A model generated the notes under the pieces. That model saw nothing but the letters and a program-made list of their open reading frames with translations. It had not been told where the DNA came from and did not search any database. DNA of 64,000 nucleotides from JACKIC01 sp964543795 (GTDB lineage Bacteria; Planctomycetota; UBA1135; UBA2386): positions 124,001 to 188,000 of the forward strand of contig CAZIZN010000007.1 of the NCBI GenBank assembly GCA_964543795.1. Reading direction: 5' to 3'. How positions within the stretch are numbered: the stretch's first letter is position 1; every line of letters starts with the position of its first letter. Positions 8,797 through 17,032 of this stretch are shown piece after piece. The position numbers and the translations under genes were made by a program.

Positions 8797-10020
8797 GTGC
8801 CGACCCATCGCTTCCTTTCTCTCACTGCCGCCGCCGTCCTGGCCGCGGCGGCAGCCGCCCAGGACCCCGCGGACGACGTGCGCCAGCTCGCCACCGCCCT
8901 CAACCAGTTCGGCAAGAAGCTGCACGACCAGCTCGCCCCCCACGGCGCACCGACCTGTTCGCCCGCGAGCCTCGGCCTGGCCCTGCTCATGGTGCTGCCG
9001 GGCGCGCGCGGCGCGACGGCCGCCGAGATCGAGAAGACGCTCTCGCTGCCCGACAGATTGCGCGGCGAGCGGCTGCTTACCGCAGCCCGCAACCTGCAGC
9101 AGGCCCTGCGCCCGCGCGAAGAAGGCATGCGCGAAGAAGGCATGCACGTGCAGCTCGTCAACGACCTCTGGCTGCAGCAGGACTTCGCGCTGCTGCCGGA
9201 CTACCAGAAGCAGCTGATCGACGGATTCGACACGAGCACCCACACCGTCGACTTCGTCGGCGACGGTGAACGCGCGCGGCAGCGGATCAACGCCGCGGTC
9301 GCCGCGGCGACCAACCAGCGCATCCCCGACCTCGTGCCCGCCGATCTGATCGACGCGGACACGCGCCTCGTGCTCACGAACGCGCTGTGGCTGCGCGGCG
9401 GCTGGCGACACGAGTTCGCGGCGAAGGGCACCGCACCAGCACCGTTCACGCGCGCCGACGGCAGCGCGGTGGAGGTGCCGCTGATGCGCATCCAGAACCA
9501 GTTCGCCTACGCCGAGACGGCGCGCTGGCAGTGCGTGCGCATGATGTTCGCCGACGCCGCCTTCGCCTGCGATCTGATCCTGCCGGCCGCGGACACTTCG
9601 CCCGACGCCGCCCTGGGCGAACTGGTCGGCGGCGCGGCGCCCGGGGCGCTCACCATGGAGACCGTGCGGATCGAACTGCCGCGCTACCGGGTCGCCGGCG
9701 GATTCCGGCTGCGCGACGCGCTGACCGCGCTCGGCATGCGCACCAGCTTCACGTCCGCTGCCGACTTCTCGGGCATGCGCGCCGAGCGGGACCTGCAGAT
9801 CGCCGACGTCGTGCACCGCGCCTGGATCGCCGTCGACGAAGTGGGCGCCGAAGCCGCGGCCGCGACCGCGGTGGTCGCCAAGCGACTGGGAGCGCCGCAG
9901 CCGAAGGAGCCGAAGGTGTTCCGCGCCGATCGACCGTTCGGCTTCGTGATGCGGCACGTGCCGACCGGTCTCGTGCTGTTCGCGGGCCGCGTCGACGATC
10001 CGAGCACGCCGCCGCAATGA
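8797..10020 (+). CDS. secreted serpin (serine protease inhibitor)
   Basis: About 407 residues from a GTG start at 8797. An AAGGA Shine-Dalgarno lies at 8784-8788, and the product then begins with a clean signal peptide (THRFLSLTAAAVLAAAAAAQ). An in-frame ATG at 8704 would bury that signal. Serpin landmarks are NDLWLQQDF, LVLTNALWLRGGWRHEF (conserved N/W strand), the reactive-centre hinge EVGAEAAAATAVVA (residues 348-361), and the C-terminal DRPFGFVMRHVPTGLVLFAGR. The alanine-rich hinge points to an inhibitory serpin that traps a protease by loop insertion. P1 is probably Leu364 or Arg363, and P14 is Ala rather than the usual Thr/Ser. It probably protects the cell surface from proteases (inference). 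Confidence 0.93.
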   Translation: MPTHRFLSLTAAAVLAAAAAAQDPADDVRQLATALNQFGKKLHDQLAPHGAPTCSPASLGLALLMVLPGARGATAAEIEKTLSLPDRLRGERLLTAARNLQQALRPREEGMREEGMHVQLVNDLWLQQDFALLPDYQKQLIDGFDTSTHTVDFVGDGERARQRINAAVAAATNQRIPDLVPADLIDADTRLVLTNALWLRGGWRHEFAAKGTAPAPFTRADGSAVEVPLMRIQNQFAYAETARWQCVRMMFADAAFACDLILPAADTSPDAALGELVGGAAPGALTMETVRIELPRYRVAGGFRLRDALTALGMRTSFTSAADFSGMRAERDLQIADVVHRAWIAVDEVGAEAAAATAVVAKRLGAPQPKEPKVFRADRPFGFVMRHVPTGLVLFAGRVDDPSTPPQ

Positions 10021-10025
10021 CGGCG

Positions 10026-10267
10026 CGGGCGGCCCCGCCTTCCCGGCGACGCCGCAGCGGGCTGGCGGCTCCGGCTCGCCCCGGGTCGTCACCCGCGTTG
10101 CGGCGGCGACCCGGTGGACCCTGATCGGGGCCGGCCGCTGCGGGCGGCACCGCCTTCCCGGCGACGCCGCAGCGGGCTGGCGGCTTCGGCTCGCCCCGGG
10201 TCGTCACCCGCGTTGCGGCGGCGACCCGGTGGACCCTGATCGGGGCCGGCCGCTGCGGGCGGCACCG
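10026..10267. repeat. 115-bp tandem repeat, two copies plus a partial third
   Basis: Unit 1 covers about 10026-10140, unit 2 10141-10255, and 12 bp of a third unit follows (10256-10267). The period is exactly 115 and the copies differ at very few positions. Each unit holds an 8-bp inverted repeat CCGGGTCG/CGACCCGG with an 18-nt loop (10081-10114 and 10196-10229). The array fills the space between the convergent serpin and beta-propeller genes and may act as a transcription barrier for both. The high identity points to a recent duplication. Confidence 0.85.
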
Positions 10268-10268
10268 A

Positions 10269-11648
10269 TCAATAGAACTTGATCGGGGTCACGTTCGTGA
10301 ACCGCGGCGCACCGTCGTTGAGCGCCTGCGCCAGCATGCGGAAGCCGACGAAGCCGGGGTCGTTGGGGATGTTCAGGTTGAGGCTGGCGGGGCCGATCAG
10401 GGCGACGGCCGCGAGGATGGTCGCCGGGTCGACGTCGGCCTGGCAACCGATGCCGGGCAGGACCAGCGGCGACGCCGCCATGCCCGTGGCGAACGCGACC
10501 AGCGTCAGCGTCCCCGGCGCCGCCATGGCGTCGAGCGTCATCGTGCCGCCGATCGCCATCGTGCCGCCCGTCGACAGGCTCGCATCGACGCGGGAGCAGC
10601 CGTCGAACGGCGACGCGCCGCCCATGATCTCGGCGACGTTCGCCTGGGCATCGCCGTCGAGGTCGCCGAGCGGGTCGACGACCGCGGCGTACTGCCAGCG
10701 CGTCGACGCGTGGGTGGTGGCGTTGATGACCGCGCTCGACCGGGTGACGCCGGTCGCCGGGTCGACGCGCAGGAACCCCGTGCCCGCGCGCAGCGAGACG
10801 AGCAGGTCGCCGTGGCCGTCGAAGGTCACGCCGACGACGCCGAACGGGAACGTGTTCGGCGTGGTCACCGCCAGGGTCGTCGTGTCGACGCGGTGCAGGT
10901 TGCCGTTGCCCCAGTCGCCGACCCAGATCCCGGTCGTGCGACCCGTCGCATCGAGGTCGCCCGACAGCCACTGCAGGCGCGCCGAAGCGCTGACGACGGT
11001 CGTGCTGACCCAGTTGCCGGCCGAGTCGAACTCGACCACTTCGCCGGCACCGCGGTTGTCGCCGACGGTCCAGATGTGGCTCCCGCCGAGCAGACCGCGC
11101 GAGTCCGCGAAGATGCCGATCGGCAGGATCAGCGACGTCGCAGGCAGCGGATGGCCCGTGACCACGCCGGTGACGCCGTCGATGCGGCTCAGGCTGCCGG
11201 GCGGCCCGCTGCGGTGCGCGATCCACTTGTTGCCGTCGGCGTCGACGCAGATCTGCCGCGCGTTGGTGGCCGGCAGCACGTAGCTCTGCACGAACACGCC
11301 CGCAGGGTCGTACTGCTCGACGGCATTGGTGGTGCCGGAGACCCAGGCGTGACCGTTGCGATCGAAGGCGAGCGAGTAGGCGCTGATGGTCGGCGTGATC
11401 GTCGTGAACAGCGTGCCGTCCGGGTTCAGGATCGTGACGGCGCCGTTCGCGATCCAGACCTTGCCGTCGGGAGCGACGGCGATGTCGCGGCCGCCGGTGG
11501 GCGCCACGGTCTGGTGGGCGTGGCAGCTCGAGTCGATCTGGACGGCGCCGGCGCCGCCGGCAGCCCAGTACTTCTCCTGGCAGACGCCGAGGGCTGCCGT
11601 CGAGAGGATCGCGAGGAAGGGGAGAACAGGAGCGAAGGGGTCTTTCAT
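10269..11648 (-). CDS. secreted NHL/virginiamycin-lyase-like beta-propeller protein with Planctomycete C-terminal domain
   Basis: A 459-residue protein. After a signal peptide (about residues 1-23) come repeated blades such as DIAVAPDGKVWIANG, SLAFDRNGHAWVSGT, QICVDADGNKWIAHR and GVTFDGHGDLLVS, a pattern typical of NHL/Vgb six- or seven-bladed propellers. Residues about 330-355 carry a DLDGDAQANVAE segment resembling a calcium-binding dockerin/thrombospondin loop. The last 110 residues resemble the C-terminal domain seen on other secreted proteins in this window. No catalytic residues were recognised, so it is probably a structural or binding protein of the cell surface. The ATG at 11648 was chosen because it directly precedes the signal peptide. 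Confidence 0.85.
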   Translation of the reverse strand: MKDPFAPVLPFLAILSTAALGVCQEKYWAAGGAGAVQIDSSCHAHQTVAPTGGRDIAVAPDGKVWIANGAVTILNPDGTLFTTITPTISAYSLAFDRNGHAWVSGTTNAVEQYDPAGVFVQSYVLPATNARQICVDADGNKWIAHRSGPPGSLSRIDGVTGVVTGHPLPATSLILPIGIFADSRGLLGGSHIWTVGDNRGAGEVVEFDSAGNWVSTTVVSASARLQWLSGDLDATGRTTGIWVGDWGNGNLHRVDTTTLAVTTPNTFPFGVVGVTFDGHGDLLVSLRAGTGFLRVDPATGVTRSSAVINATTHASTRWQYAAVVDPLGDLDGDAQANVAEIMGGASPFDGCSRVDASLSTGGTMAIGGTMTLDAMAAPGTLTLVAFATGMAASPLVLPGIGCQADVDPATILAAVALIGPASLNLNIPNDPGFVGFRMLAQALNDGAPRFTNVTPIKFY

Positions 11649-11892
11649 GAGGTGCTCGGAGGGAGTGGCAGGTCGAGCCCGGCGCGCGGGGGCGATGGCG
11701 CGAGCGGGCGGTGATGCGACAGTATGGATGCCGGACGCGGCTGCGTCAGGGCTCGCGACGATTGTGGGAGCCTTGGTACATCCGTCGCGGCGCACCGACG
11801 CCGTTCGCCCAGGCGTCGTTCCCGCCGCGCGGGTGCCACGCCGCCGCGGTCCGGGGCTGGCCCCCGCCGGACGCGCGGCGTAGACCATCGCC
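11649..11892. other. divergent intergenic region (no gene seen)
   Basis: 244 nt between two divergent genes for exported proteins. It should contain both promoters. A TATACT-like CATACT on the minus strand lies near 11720, but the assignment is weak. No coding potential with normal codon bias was seen. Confidence 0.3.
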
Positions 11893-13593
11893 ATGATCTG
11901 CCGTTCCGGGGCCCTGGCCCTGCTCGCCGCGCTGCCCACGGCGCTCCTGGCCCAGAAGCCGCAGCCGGCTGCGCCCGCCGCCGAGGATCCCGTGCTCGCC
12001 GGCGACGTCGCCGAGTTCACGGCCTGGCTCGAGGACTACAAGAAGGGCGCCTTCCGGCTCATGAAGGAAGGTCGCATCGACGAGGCGGCGCTCGAACGGG
12101 TCGGCGCGCTGATGGCGAAGATGGCGAAGTGGAACACGCTGGCCGCGGCGCGCCTGTTGTTCACCGTGGTCAGCGTCGAGCCGAACCCGCCGGGAGCCCG
12201 CACGGCGACCGAGCTGCACGACTTCCTGCGCGAACTACAGCCCTGGCGCGTGCGCGAGCTCGCGGCAGCGCAGCTGCGCACGATGACCGGCGAAGGCATC
12301 GTGCCCTGGCTGCTCGGCATGCTCGAAGCGCCAGGCGTGCGCGGCAAGGAGGGCAACCAGGACCAGCGCAACGCCGCCGCCGTGCTGCGCGTGCTCGCCG
12401 GCCACCCGAGCGTCGAGGCGCACCTCGCCCTGCTGCGCGCCTGCCGCGCGATGCCGAGCGAACTGCGCGTCAAGGCGCTGAACGCGATGGCCGAGACGGC
12501 GTCGGTCGAACTCGTGCCGACGCTGATCGAGCTGCTGCGGGACAAGGAGCCCAACGTGCGCATCGCCGCGGCGAACGCGCTCGGTTCGGCGCTGGCACCG
12601 CAGGTCGACGAGACGCTCGGCAAGGACCCGCAGGGCGAGCTGCTGGCGACGCGCGACCTCGCGTTTGCCAAGCTCGAGGAACTGCTCGTGCGCGACACGA
12701 CGTGGCAGGTGCGCAACGCGGCGGCGTTCGCGCTGGCCGGCTGCAAGTGCAAGGCGGCGATCCCCGTGCTGATCCGCGGCCTCGAAGCCGAGCTGGCGCG
12801 CAAGAAGGATCCCTGGGCGATGGACGTGCGGCTGCACAAGCTGCTCGAGGGCCTCACCGGCCAGAACGTCGTGCGCGGCGGCGTCGCGCCGTGGAAGGAG
12901 TTCTGGGCCCGCGAGGGCGCGGGCTTCCGGGTCGCGCCGGCGACGGCGAAGGGCACGCCGCCGCCCGACGCGACGAAGTACGAGAAGTTCTTCCAGATCG
13001 ACGTCGAGTCCGACCGCGTGCTGTTCGTGCTCGACTTCAGCGGTTCGATGGCCGAGCCCGTGACGCTGCAGGCGAAGACCACTGCCGCGCCCGGCGGCCA
13101 GCAGACGACCAAGGCGCAGATCGTCGTCGCCGAACTCGAGAAGCTGATCCTGTCGCTGCCCGACGGCGCCATGGTCAACCTCGTCGTGTTCAGCGACGAG
13201 GTGCGCGTCTGGCGCGAGCAGGGCGGGCTGCCGACGCTCGTCCGGCTCGACGACGAGACGCGCGACGACCTCGTCGGCAACTTCCTGCGCAACCTGCGCC
13301 CGAGCGGCTCGACCAACCTCTACGGCGCGCTCGAGAAGGCGCTGCAGTTCGCCGGCCGCAGCCTCTACGACAAGTACTACGCGAGCGCCTTCGACACGCT
13401 CTACGTCATCAGCGACGGCGCGCCGACCGCCGGCGAGGTCACCGACAAGGACGAGATCCGCCGCCGCGTGAAGGAGACCAACAAGCTGCGCCGCATCGCG
13501 ATCCACTGCATCACCTTCGGCGACAAGAACGACACCGACTTCCTGCGGCCGATGGCCGAGGAGAACGGCGGGCGGCACGTGCACATCGACTGA
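11893..13593 (+). CDS. exported HEAT-repeat/VWA-domain protein
   Basis: A 566-residue protein. A signal peptide (about 1-20, ending LLAQ) is followed by HEAT-like helical repeats (about 115-320; for example VPTLIELLRDKEPNVRIAAANALGSA and WQVRNAAAFALAGCKCKAAIPVL) and a C-terminal von Willebrand A domain (about 375-566). The MIDAS is complete: DFSGS at 381-385, a threonine-containing SGSTNLYGAL segment and VISDGAPT. Metal-dependent protein binding is therefore likely. Planctomycetes have many HEAT-VWA proteins of unknown role. The next gene starts 22 nt downstream, so the two are probably co-transcribed. Confidence 0.88.
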   Translation: MICRSGALALLAALPTALLAQKPQPAAPAAEDPVLAGDVAEFTAWLEDYKKGAFRLMKEGRIDEAALERVGALMAKMAKWNTLAAARLLFTVVSVEPNPPGARTATELHDFLRELQPWRVRELAAAQLRTMTGEGIVPWLLGMLEAPGVRGKEGNQDQRNAAAVLRVLAGHPSVEAHLALLRACRAMPSELRVKALNAMAETASVELVPTLIELLRDKEPNVRIAAANALGSALAPQVDETLGKDPQGELLATRDLAFAKLEELLVRDTTWQVRNAAAFALAGCKCKAAIPVLIRGLEAELARKKDPWAMDVRLHKLLEGLTGQNVVRGGVAPWKEFWAREGAGFRVAPATAKGTPPPDATKYEKFFQIDVESDRVLFVLDFSGSMAEPVTLQAKTTAAPGGQQTTKAQIVVAELEKLILSLPDGAMVNLVVFSDEVRVWREQGGLPTLVRLDDETRDDLVGNFLRNLRPSGSTNLYGALEKALQFAGRSLYDKYYASAFDTLYVISDGAPTAGEVTDKDEIRRRVKETNKLRRIAIHCITFGDKNDTDFLRPMAEENGGRHVHID

Positions 13594-13615
13594 CCACGAG
13601 ACCACCTCGAACCCC

Positions 13616-14386
13616 ATGCTGGCCCACCTCGCGATCGCGCTGTGCCTGTTCCAGGGCGAGGACGACGCCCGCACCGCGGCGGCGAAGGTCCTGCACGACC
13701 GCGCCTTCGCCGAGATCGAGGTGGGGCGCAAGGTCGCCGGCGACGGCAAGCAGCAGGCGATGGAGCGCGCCCTGGCCGACTTCCGCACCATCGTCGCCGA
13801 CTACCAGGACACCCGCTTCTACGGCCTCAGCCACTACAACGTCGGCTACCTGCTCTGCCACGAACTGCAGCGCTACGAGGAGGCGATCGCGGAGCTGGAG
13901 GCGCTGATCGCGAGCAAGGTCGACGACCGCGACAGCAGCGGTGCCTTGATGCACCCGCACCGCAACTACCGCTACAACGCGCTGCACCTGATCGCGACGT
14001 GCAACGAGCACCTCGAACGTCCGGGCCGGGCGATCGCGGCGGTGTTCCGCGCGCGCACGGCCTACGTCGCCGATTGCGGCACGTGCGAACGGCAGATGCG
14101 CAAGAGTACGCGGCGGCGACTGCTCGAGCTGTCGCGCACGATCGCGCCGCACGTCACCGGCGAGGACGTCGATTCGGCGCTGCAGCCGGCGGGTGCGGCG
14201 GCGAGCACGGACCCGGGTCCGGCGCAGTTCCTGATGGTGATCCACAAGCGGCTCGACCGGCGCGGCGACGAAGGCGATTCGCGCAAGCTCCTGCGCGTGC
14301 TGGCCACCGACTACGCGTCGAGCCCCGAGGGCAAGGCGGCGGCCAAGGCGCTCGCGCGCGGGCCGCGCTTCGCCGCGGGCGGTTGA
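13616..14386 (+). CDS. TPR-like protein of unknown function
   Basis: A 256-residue protein with a short hydrophobic N-terminus (MLAHLAIALCLF) that may be a signal peptide. Residues about 20-160 contain alternating helices such as ALADFRTIVADYQDTRFYGLSHYNVGYLLCH and RYEEAIAELEALI, which resemble tetratricopeptide repeats for protein binding. A CGTC motif (about 158-161) could bind metal or form a disulfide. It lies 22 nt after the HEAT-VWA gene and may assist that protein (inference). No family was recognised beyond TPR-like. Confidence 0.75.
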   Translation: MLAHLAIALCLFQGEDDARTAAAKVLHDRAFAEIEVGRKVAGDGKQQAMERALADFRTIVADYQDTRFYGLSHYNVGYLLCHELQRYEEAIAELEALIASKVDDRDSSGALMHPHRNYRYNALHLIATCNEHLERPGRAIAAVFRARTAYVADCGTCERQMRKSTRRRLLELSRTIAPHVTGEDVDSALQPAGAAASTDPGPAQFLMVIHKRLDRRGDEGDSRKLLRVLATDYASSPEGKAAAKALARGPRFAAGG

Positions 14387-14436
14387 TCGCCCGGGTGTCG
14401 CCGCCCCGCCGCAGCGGCGCGTCGGCCGCCGTCCCG

Positions 14437-15135
14437 CTACGACGCGGCGTCCCGCCAGAGGAACGCGCCGCCGGCGAGTCCCGCCCCGTTGTCGACGATC
14501 GTGACGTCGGCCGGCAGTTCGCAGTCGAGCTTCCGGGCGTTGCCGCCGCCGAGGTAGAGGTGGTCGAAGTGCACGAGCGCGCGCAGGTTCTCGATCGCGC
14601 GCAGCACGCGCTTCTGCCACTTCGCGTGCCCGACCGCCTTGCGCGCGGCGTTGCCGAGCTGCTGGTCGTACGTCTCGCCCTTGCGGAACGGCTGGTGCGA
14701 GATCTCGAGGTGCGGGCACACGCGGCCGTCCTCGTAGAGGCCGGTGCCGAACCCCGTGCCCAGCGTCGCCACCATCTCGATGCCCTTGCCGGCGATCACG
14801 GCCAGACCCTGCACGTCGGCGTCGTTCGCGACGCGCACCGGCTTCTGCAGCGCTTCGCCGAGCGCGCGGGCGAGGTCGTAGCCCGCCCAACCCGCGTGGC
14901 CGAGGTTCGGCGCCGTTCGCACGACGCCGTCGCGCACCATGCCGGGGAAGCCGACGGCGATCCGCTCGTGCTCGGGCAGGTCGCGCACGAGTTCGACGAG
15001 CAGGGCGACGATCGCGGCCGGCGGCGAGCCTACCGGCGTGTCGATGCGCACGCGGTCGCACAAGGGTGCGCCGGCGCGGTCGACGACCGCGGCCTTGAGG
15101 CCCGAACCGCCGATGTCGATGGCGAGGGTGTTCAC
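14437..15135 (-). CDS. ppgK: polyphosphate glucokinase (ROK family)
   Basis: About 232 residues from a GTG at 15135. ROK features are the N-terminal phosphate loop LAIDIGGSGLKAAVVD, the catalytic region ANDADVQGLAV, and LGTGFGTGLYEDG. The short length (about 230-250) and the LEISHQPFRKGETYDQQLG segment fit polyphosphate-dependent glucokinases, which phosphorylate glucose with polyP or ATP. The zinc-binding CXCGXXGC motif of typical ROK sugar kinases is absent, as expected for this branch. An in-frame ATG at 15180 would add 15 residues; GTG 15135 is preferred because it is adjacent to the conserved strand and sits 8 nt after a GCTACCGT box. Confidence 0.88.
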   Translation of the reverse strand: MNTLAIDIGGSGLKAAVVDRAGAPLCDRVRIDTPVGSPPAAIVALLVELVRDLPEHERIAVGFPGMVRDGVVRTAPNLGHAGWAGYDLARALGEALQKPVRVANDADVQGLAVIAGKGIEMVATLGTGFGTGLYEDGRVCPHLEISHQPFRKGETYDQQLGNAARKAVGHAKWQKRVLRAIENLRALVHFDHLYLGGGNARKLDCELPADVTIVDNGAGLAGGAFLWRDAAS

Positions 15136-15143
15136 GGTGACGG

Positions 15144-15149
15144 ACGGTA
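15144..15149 (-). promoter_or_regulatory. -10-like hexamer (GCTACCGT) before ppgK
   Basis: TACCGT preceded by GC, 8 nt before the GTG at 15135. It has the same geometry as the sigma factor, M14-peptidase and other sites, and it favours the shorter ppgK start. Confidence 0.4.
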
Positions 15150-15544
15150 GCTCGTGGGCGGCGACGAGGCAGGTGGGCATCGAGGTCTCCGGGTCGGGCG
15201 AGGTCGTCGGTCATCGACGTCGCGCGCGGGAAGACTGAACCGGTGCGCGTCCGGTGGTGCCCGTTTGCGCGAGCAGCCCAGACCACCGCCGCCACGCCGC
15301 CAGGCACCGACTGACCGCGCTAGCTCGCCGCGCGCCAGATGCGCTACCCGATCATGTCATCGACCTCGCGCAGCAGCATTGGCACCCGCGTTGCCACTCA
15401 GCTTCTCGCCGCGGGTAGCGATACGAACCGAGCCGTTGCAGCCGAACCGGATACCCGCAGTCTCTTCACCCACTGGCAAGCCTTCGTTGATCGTTGGGGA
15501 CCGCGTAGAACACAGCCCTGCACGTTCGCCGGAGGCTTTCCGGC
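15150..15544. other. non-coding stretch at the left edge of the A/T-richer island
   Basis: High-G+C sequence up to about 15335 gives way to visibly A/T-richer sequence. No convincing gene was seen on either strand. The change in composition marks the left boundary of the island. I found no flanking repeat matching the right side. Confidence 0.4.
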
Positions 15545-16444
15545 TCAGCTCGTTCGCCGTTTTGATGAATCAGGTGGGCTCAGTTCTACGGGGTGGCGCC
15601 AGCACCGCCATCCATCAGCACTGGGTCGCGGATCTGTATATGTCAGCTGAATCCACTTGTCATCGACCAGCTCGATGATCAGCATGGGATGGTCCAACCT
15701 GAGACGGGCAAGCGCACTTCGCAAGGATCCTCCGCGATCACACCAATCAGCCGCACACGAGGCCATGAGCTCGGTCATGCGCTGTCCATTGAAACGGCGC
15801 GCCGCCTTACAGCATCGATTCTCAGCGAAAGCACAGATGCCAGCTTGCTGCATACATTGCTCAGCACTCAGTCTCGGCCAAGCAATCTCTTGAACCACTC
15901 GAACGCCCTCGAGCGAGCCCCCCGCACCGTACTGCGACTCCTTTGCCATGAGCGTCGGAGACTCCGTCGCACGCGCCTGCTTGCCGGCACTGTTGATCGA
16001 CCTCGACCATGGCCGTCCGATTTCTGAGACTGTTGTCGATTCCTCATTCTCCCCCAGATTCTCAATGTCGATGGGGTAACGCCAGCACCTAAACTCATCG
16101 GCACTGGGCTGAGGGTCCAGGTAAGTAAACTGCACCCACTTGTCGTCGATCAGCTCGACGAACAGGCTCGGGGAATCGCTCCTGAGTTGCGCAAACGCAT
16201 CTTGCAGGGATCCCGTGCGGCCGAACCAATCCTCGAGATGTGACGCGATGAGCCTGACATGGCGCTGCCCATCGTGGGGACGCAACCGCCCCCACGATCG
16301 ACACTCATCCCAGGCGTAGATAGCTGCTTGCCTCATTCGAATCTGGTCGTCCATTTCAGGCCATGCACACATGTGCACTGGACAGCACCCAGCTTCAACC
16401 AGAGCACAGGCCAGGATGGCCAGTGACCGCGATCTATGGTGCAC
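15545..16444 (-). CDS. unknown exported protein with two tandem copies of one domain
   Basis: About 299 residues from a GTG at 16444 with an AAGGGGG-type ribosome site 5 nt upstream; an ATG at 16465 is also possible. The N-terminus (HHRSRSLAILACALVEAGCC) looks like an export signal with a non-canonical lipobox. The body is a duplication. Residues about 35-120 and about 190-285 share an MxQAxIxAxxE/DxRxxxxxRxxxGQR segment, a DW (C/F) segment, and the block ELIDDKWVQFTYLDPQPSAD / ELVDDKWIQLTYTDPRPSAD with RCWRYP/RCWRHP. I do not recognise the family. Base composition is clearly poorer in G+C than the flanks, which suggests horizontal transfer. Confidence 0.75.
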   Translation of the reverse strand: MHHRSRSLAILACALVEAGCCPVHMCAWPEMDDQIRMRQAAIYAWDECRSWGRLRPHDGQRHVRLIASHLEDWFGRTGSLQDAFAQLRSDSPSLFVELIDDKWVQFTYLDPQPSADEFRCWRYPIDIENLGENEESTTVSEIGRPWSRSINSAGKQARATESPTLMAKESQYGAGGSLEGVRVVQEIAWPRLSAEQCMQQAGICAFAENRCCKAARRFNGQRMTELMASCAADWCDRGGSLRSALARLRLDHPMLIIELVDDKWIQLTYTDPRPSADGWRCWRHPVELSPPDSSKRRTS

Positions 16445-16547
16445 AGCGTCCCCCTTCTCCCTCATTCGGCGGATTGTAGGACAGCACGCGCCACGCGTAG
16501 CCCATCGCCACCGACCCCCGCACCGTCGACGCCGCGCTGGCCGCCAT
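16434..16547 (-). pseudogene. truncated small gene C (5' fragment)
   Basis: An ORF of 37 codons starts with an ATG at 16547, 2 nt after the stop of fragment A2. The first 24 codons (MAASAASTVRGSVAMG and onward) are G+C-rich like the host genes. The last dozen codons fall in the A/T-richer island and read straight into the start region of the two-domain gene. It looks like the 5' remnant of a third gene of the B-A-C cluster, cut off where the island begins (about 16475-16490). It may be untranslated. Confidence 0.5.
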
Positions 16548-16549
16548 GC

Positions 16550-16837
16550 CTACACCTCCACCGACTCGAACCACACCGGCTCGAGGAAGCGGAACACGAC
16601 GATGCCCACGTCGCCACCGGGCAGGTTGCCGCCCGCGACCAGACTCAACTTGAAGCGGATCAGCTCCTTGCTGCCGAGCACCTCCATCGTCTGGCGGCCG
16701 GCCGTCTCGACGAACGACACCGACACCCCCGCCGACGACCCGTTGCCGACCTCGTCGTAGTTGCGCTCGAGCACCTCGACGGCAAGGTCGGTGAAGTAGT
16801 TGTGCACCACCTCGACCGTGCGAATTCGCGTAGGCAC
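16550..16837 (-). pseudogene. 3' fragment (A2) of a small ORF split by the 1,344-bp insertion
   Basis: Codes for 95 residues from a GTG inside the insertion: six foreign codons, then TVEVVHNYFTDLAVEVL... to VWFESVEV. The 45-bp repeat 16776-16820 encodes the HNYFTD region. Joining 18262-18121 to 16776-16550 rebuilds one uninterrupted 122-residue ORF. The protein looks beta-rich and soluble and its function is unknown. Its C-terminus (ELIRFK...FRFLEPVWFESV) matches the neighbouring B remnant (ELLRFK...FRLLPAVWFDAV), so A and B are paralogues. The new GTG start could still allow expression of the fragment. Confidence 0.75.
16776..16820. repeat. 45-bp direct repeat, left copy
   Basis: Matches 18120-18164 at 44 of 45 positions, the only difference being G at 16786 against A at 18130. 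The flanking bases outside it differ on both sides. It lies inside the coding sequence of ORF A and behaves like one end of an integrated element (attachment-site-like core). Confidence 0.92.
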
Positions 16838-17032
16838 TCATCTTCATGATGCAGTGCGCAACGTTGTACCATCGAGGCGCATCATGCGCCGAGACAGAGA
16901 CGTCGCATTCGCAAGGAAATGCGGCGAGGCCTGGGTGTCTCCAGTCGATTACGAGCCTGGGACCGCGATCAATTCGGGAAAGGTAGACGCCAGAGCACTT
17001 GCCCGGCTTGACGAACGCCACCTGCCGAAGCC

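Noticed and set aside
10026..10267. Repeat array considered as CRISPR
   Set aside because: Units are 115 bp, contiguous and without unique spacers; no cas genes nearby.
15290..15345. Possible 3' remnant of truncated gene C at the left edge of the island
   Set aside because: A short DNA resemblance to the C fragment can be drawn only with gaps at about two-thirds identity, which G+C-rich sequence gives by chance.
15593..16027. 144-codon plus-strand frame opposite the two-domain gene
   Set aside because: The minus strand shows an internal protein duplication, which is strong evidence of coding; the plus strand shows none.
16876..16890. 7-bp palindrome GGCGCAT/ATGCGCC near the left end of the insertion, as a transposon terminus
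   Set aside because: No matching inverted repeat at the right end (18100-18164), so it is not a terminal repeat.
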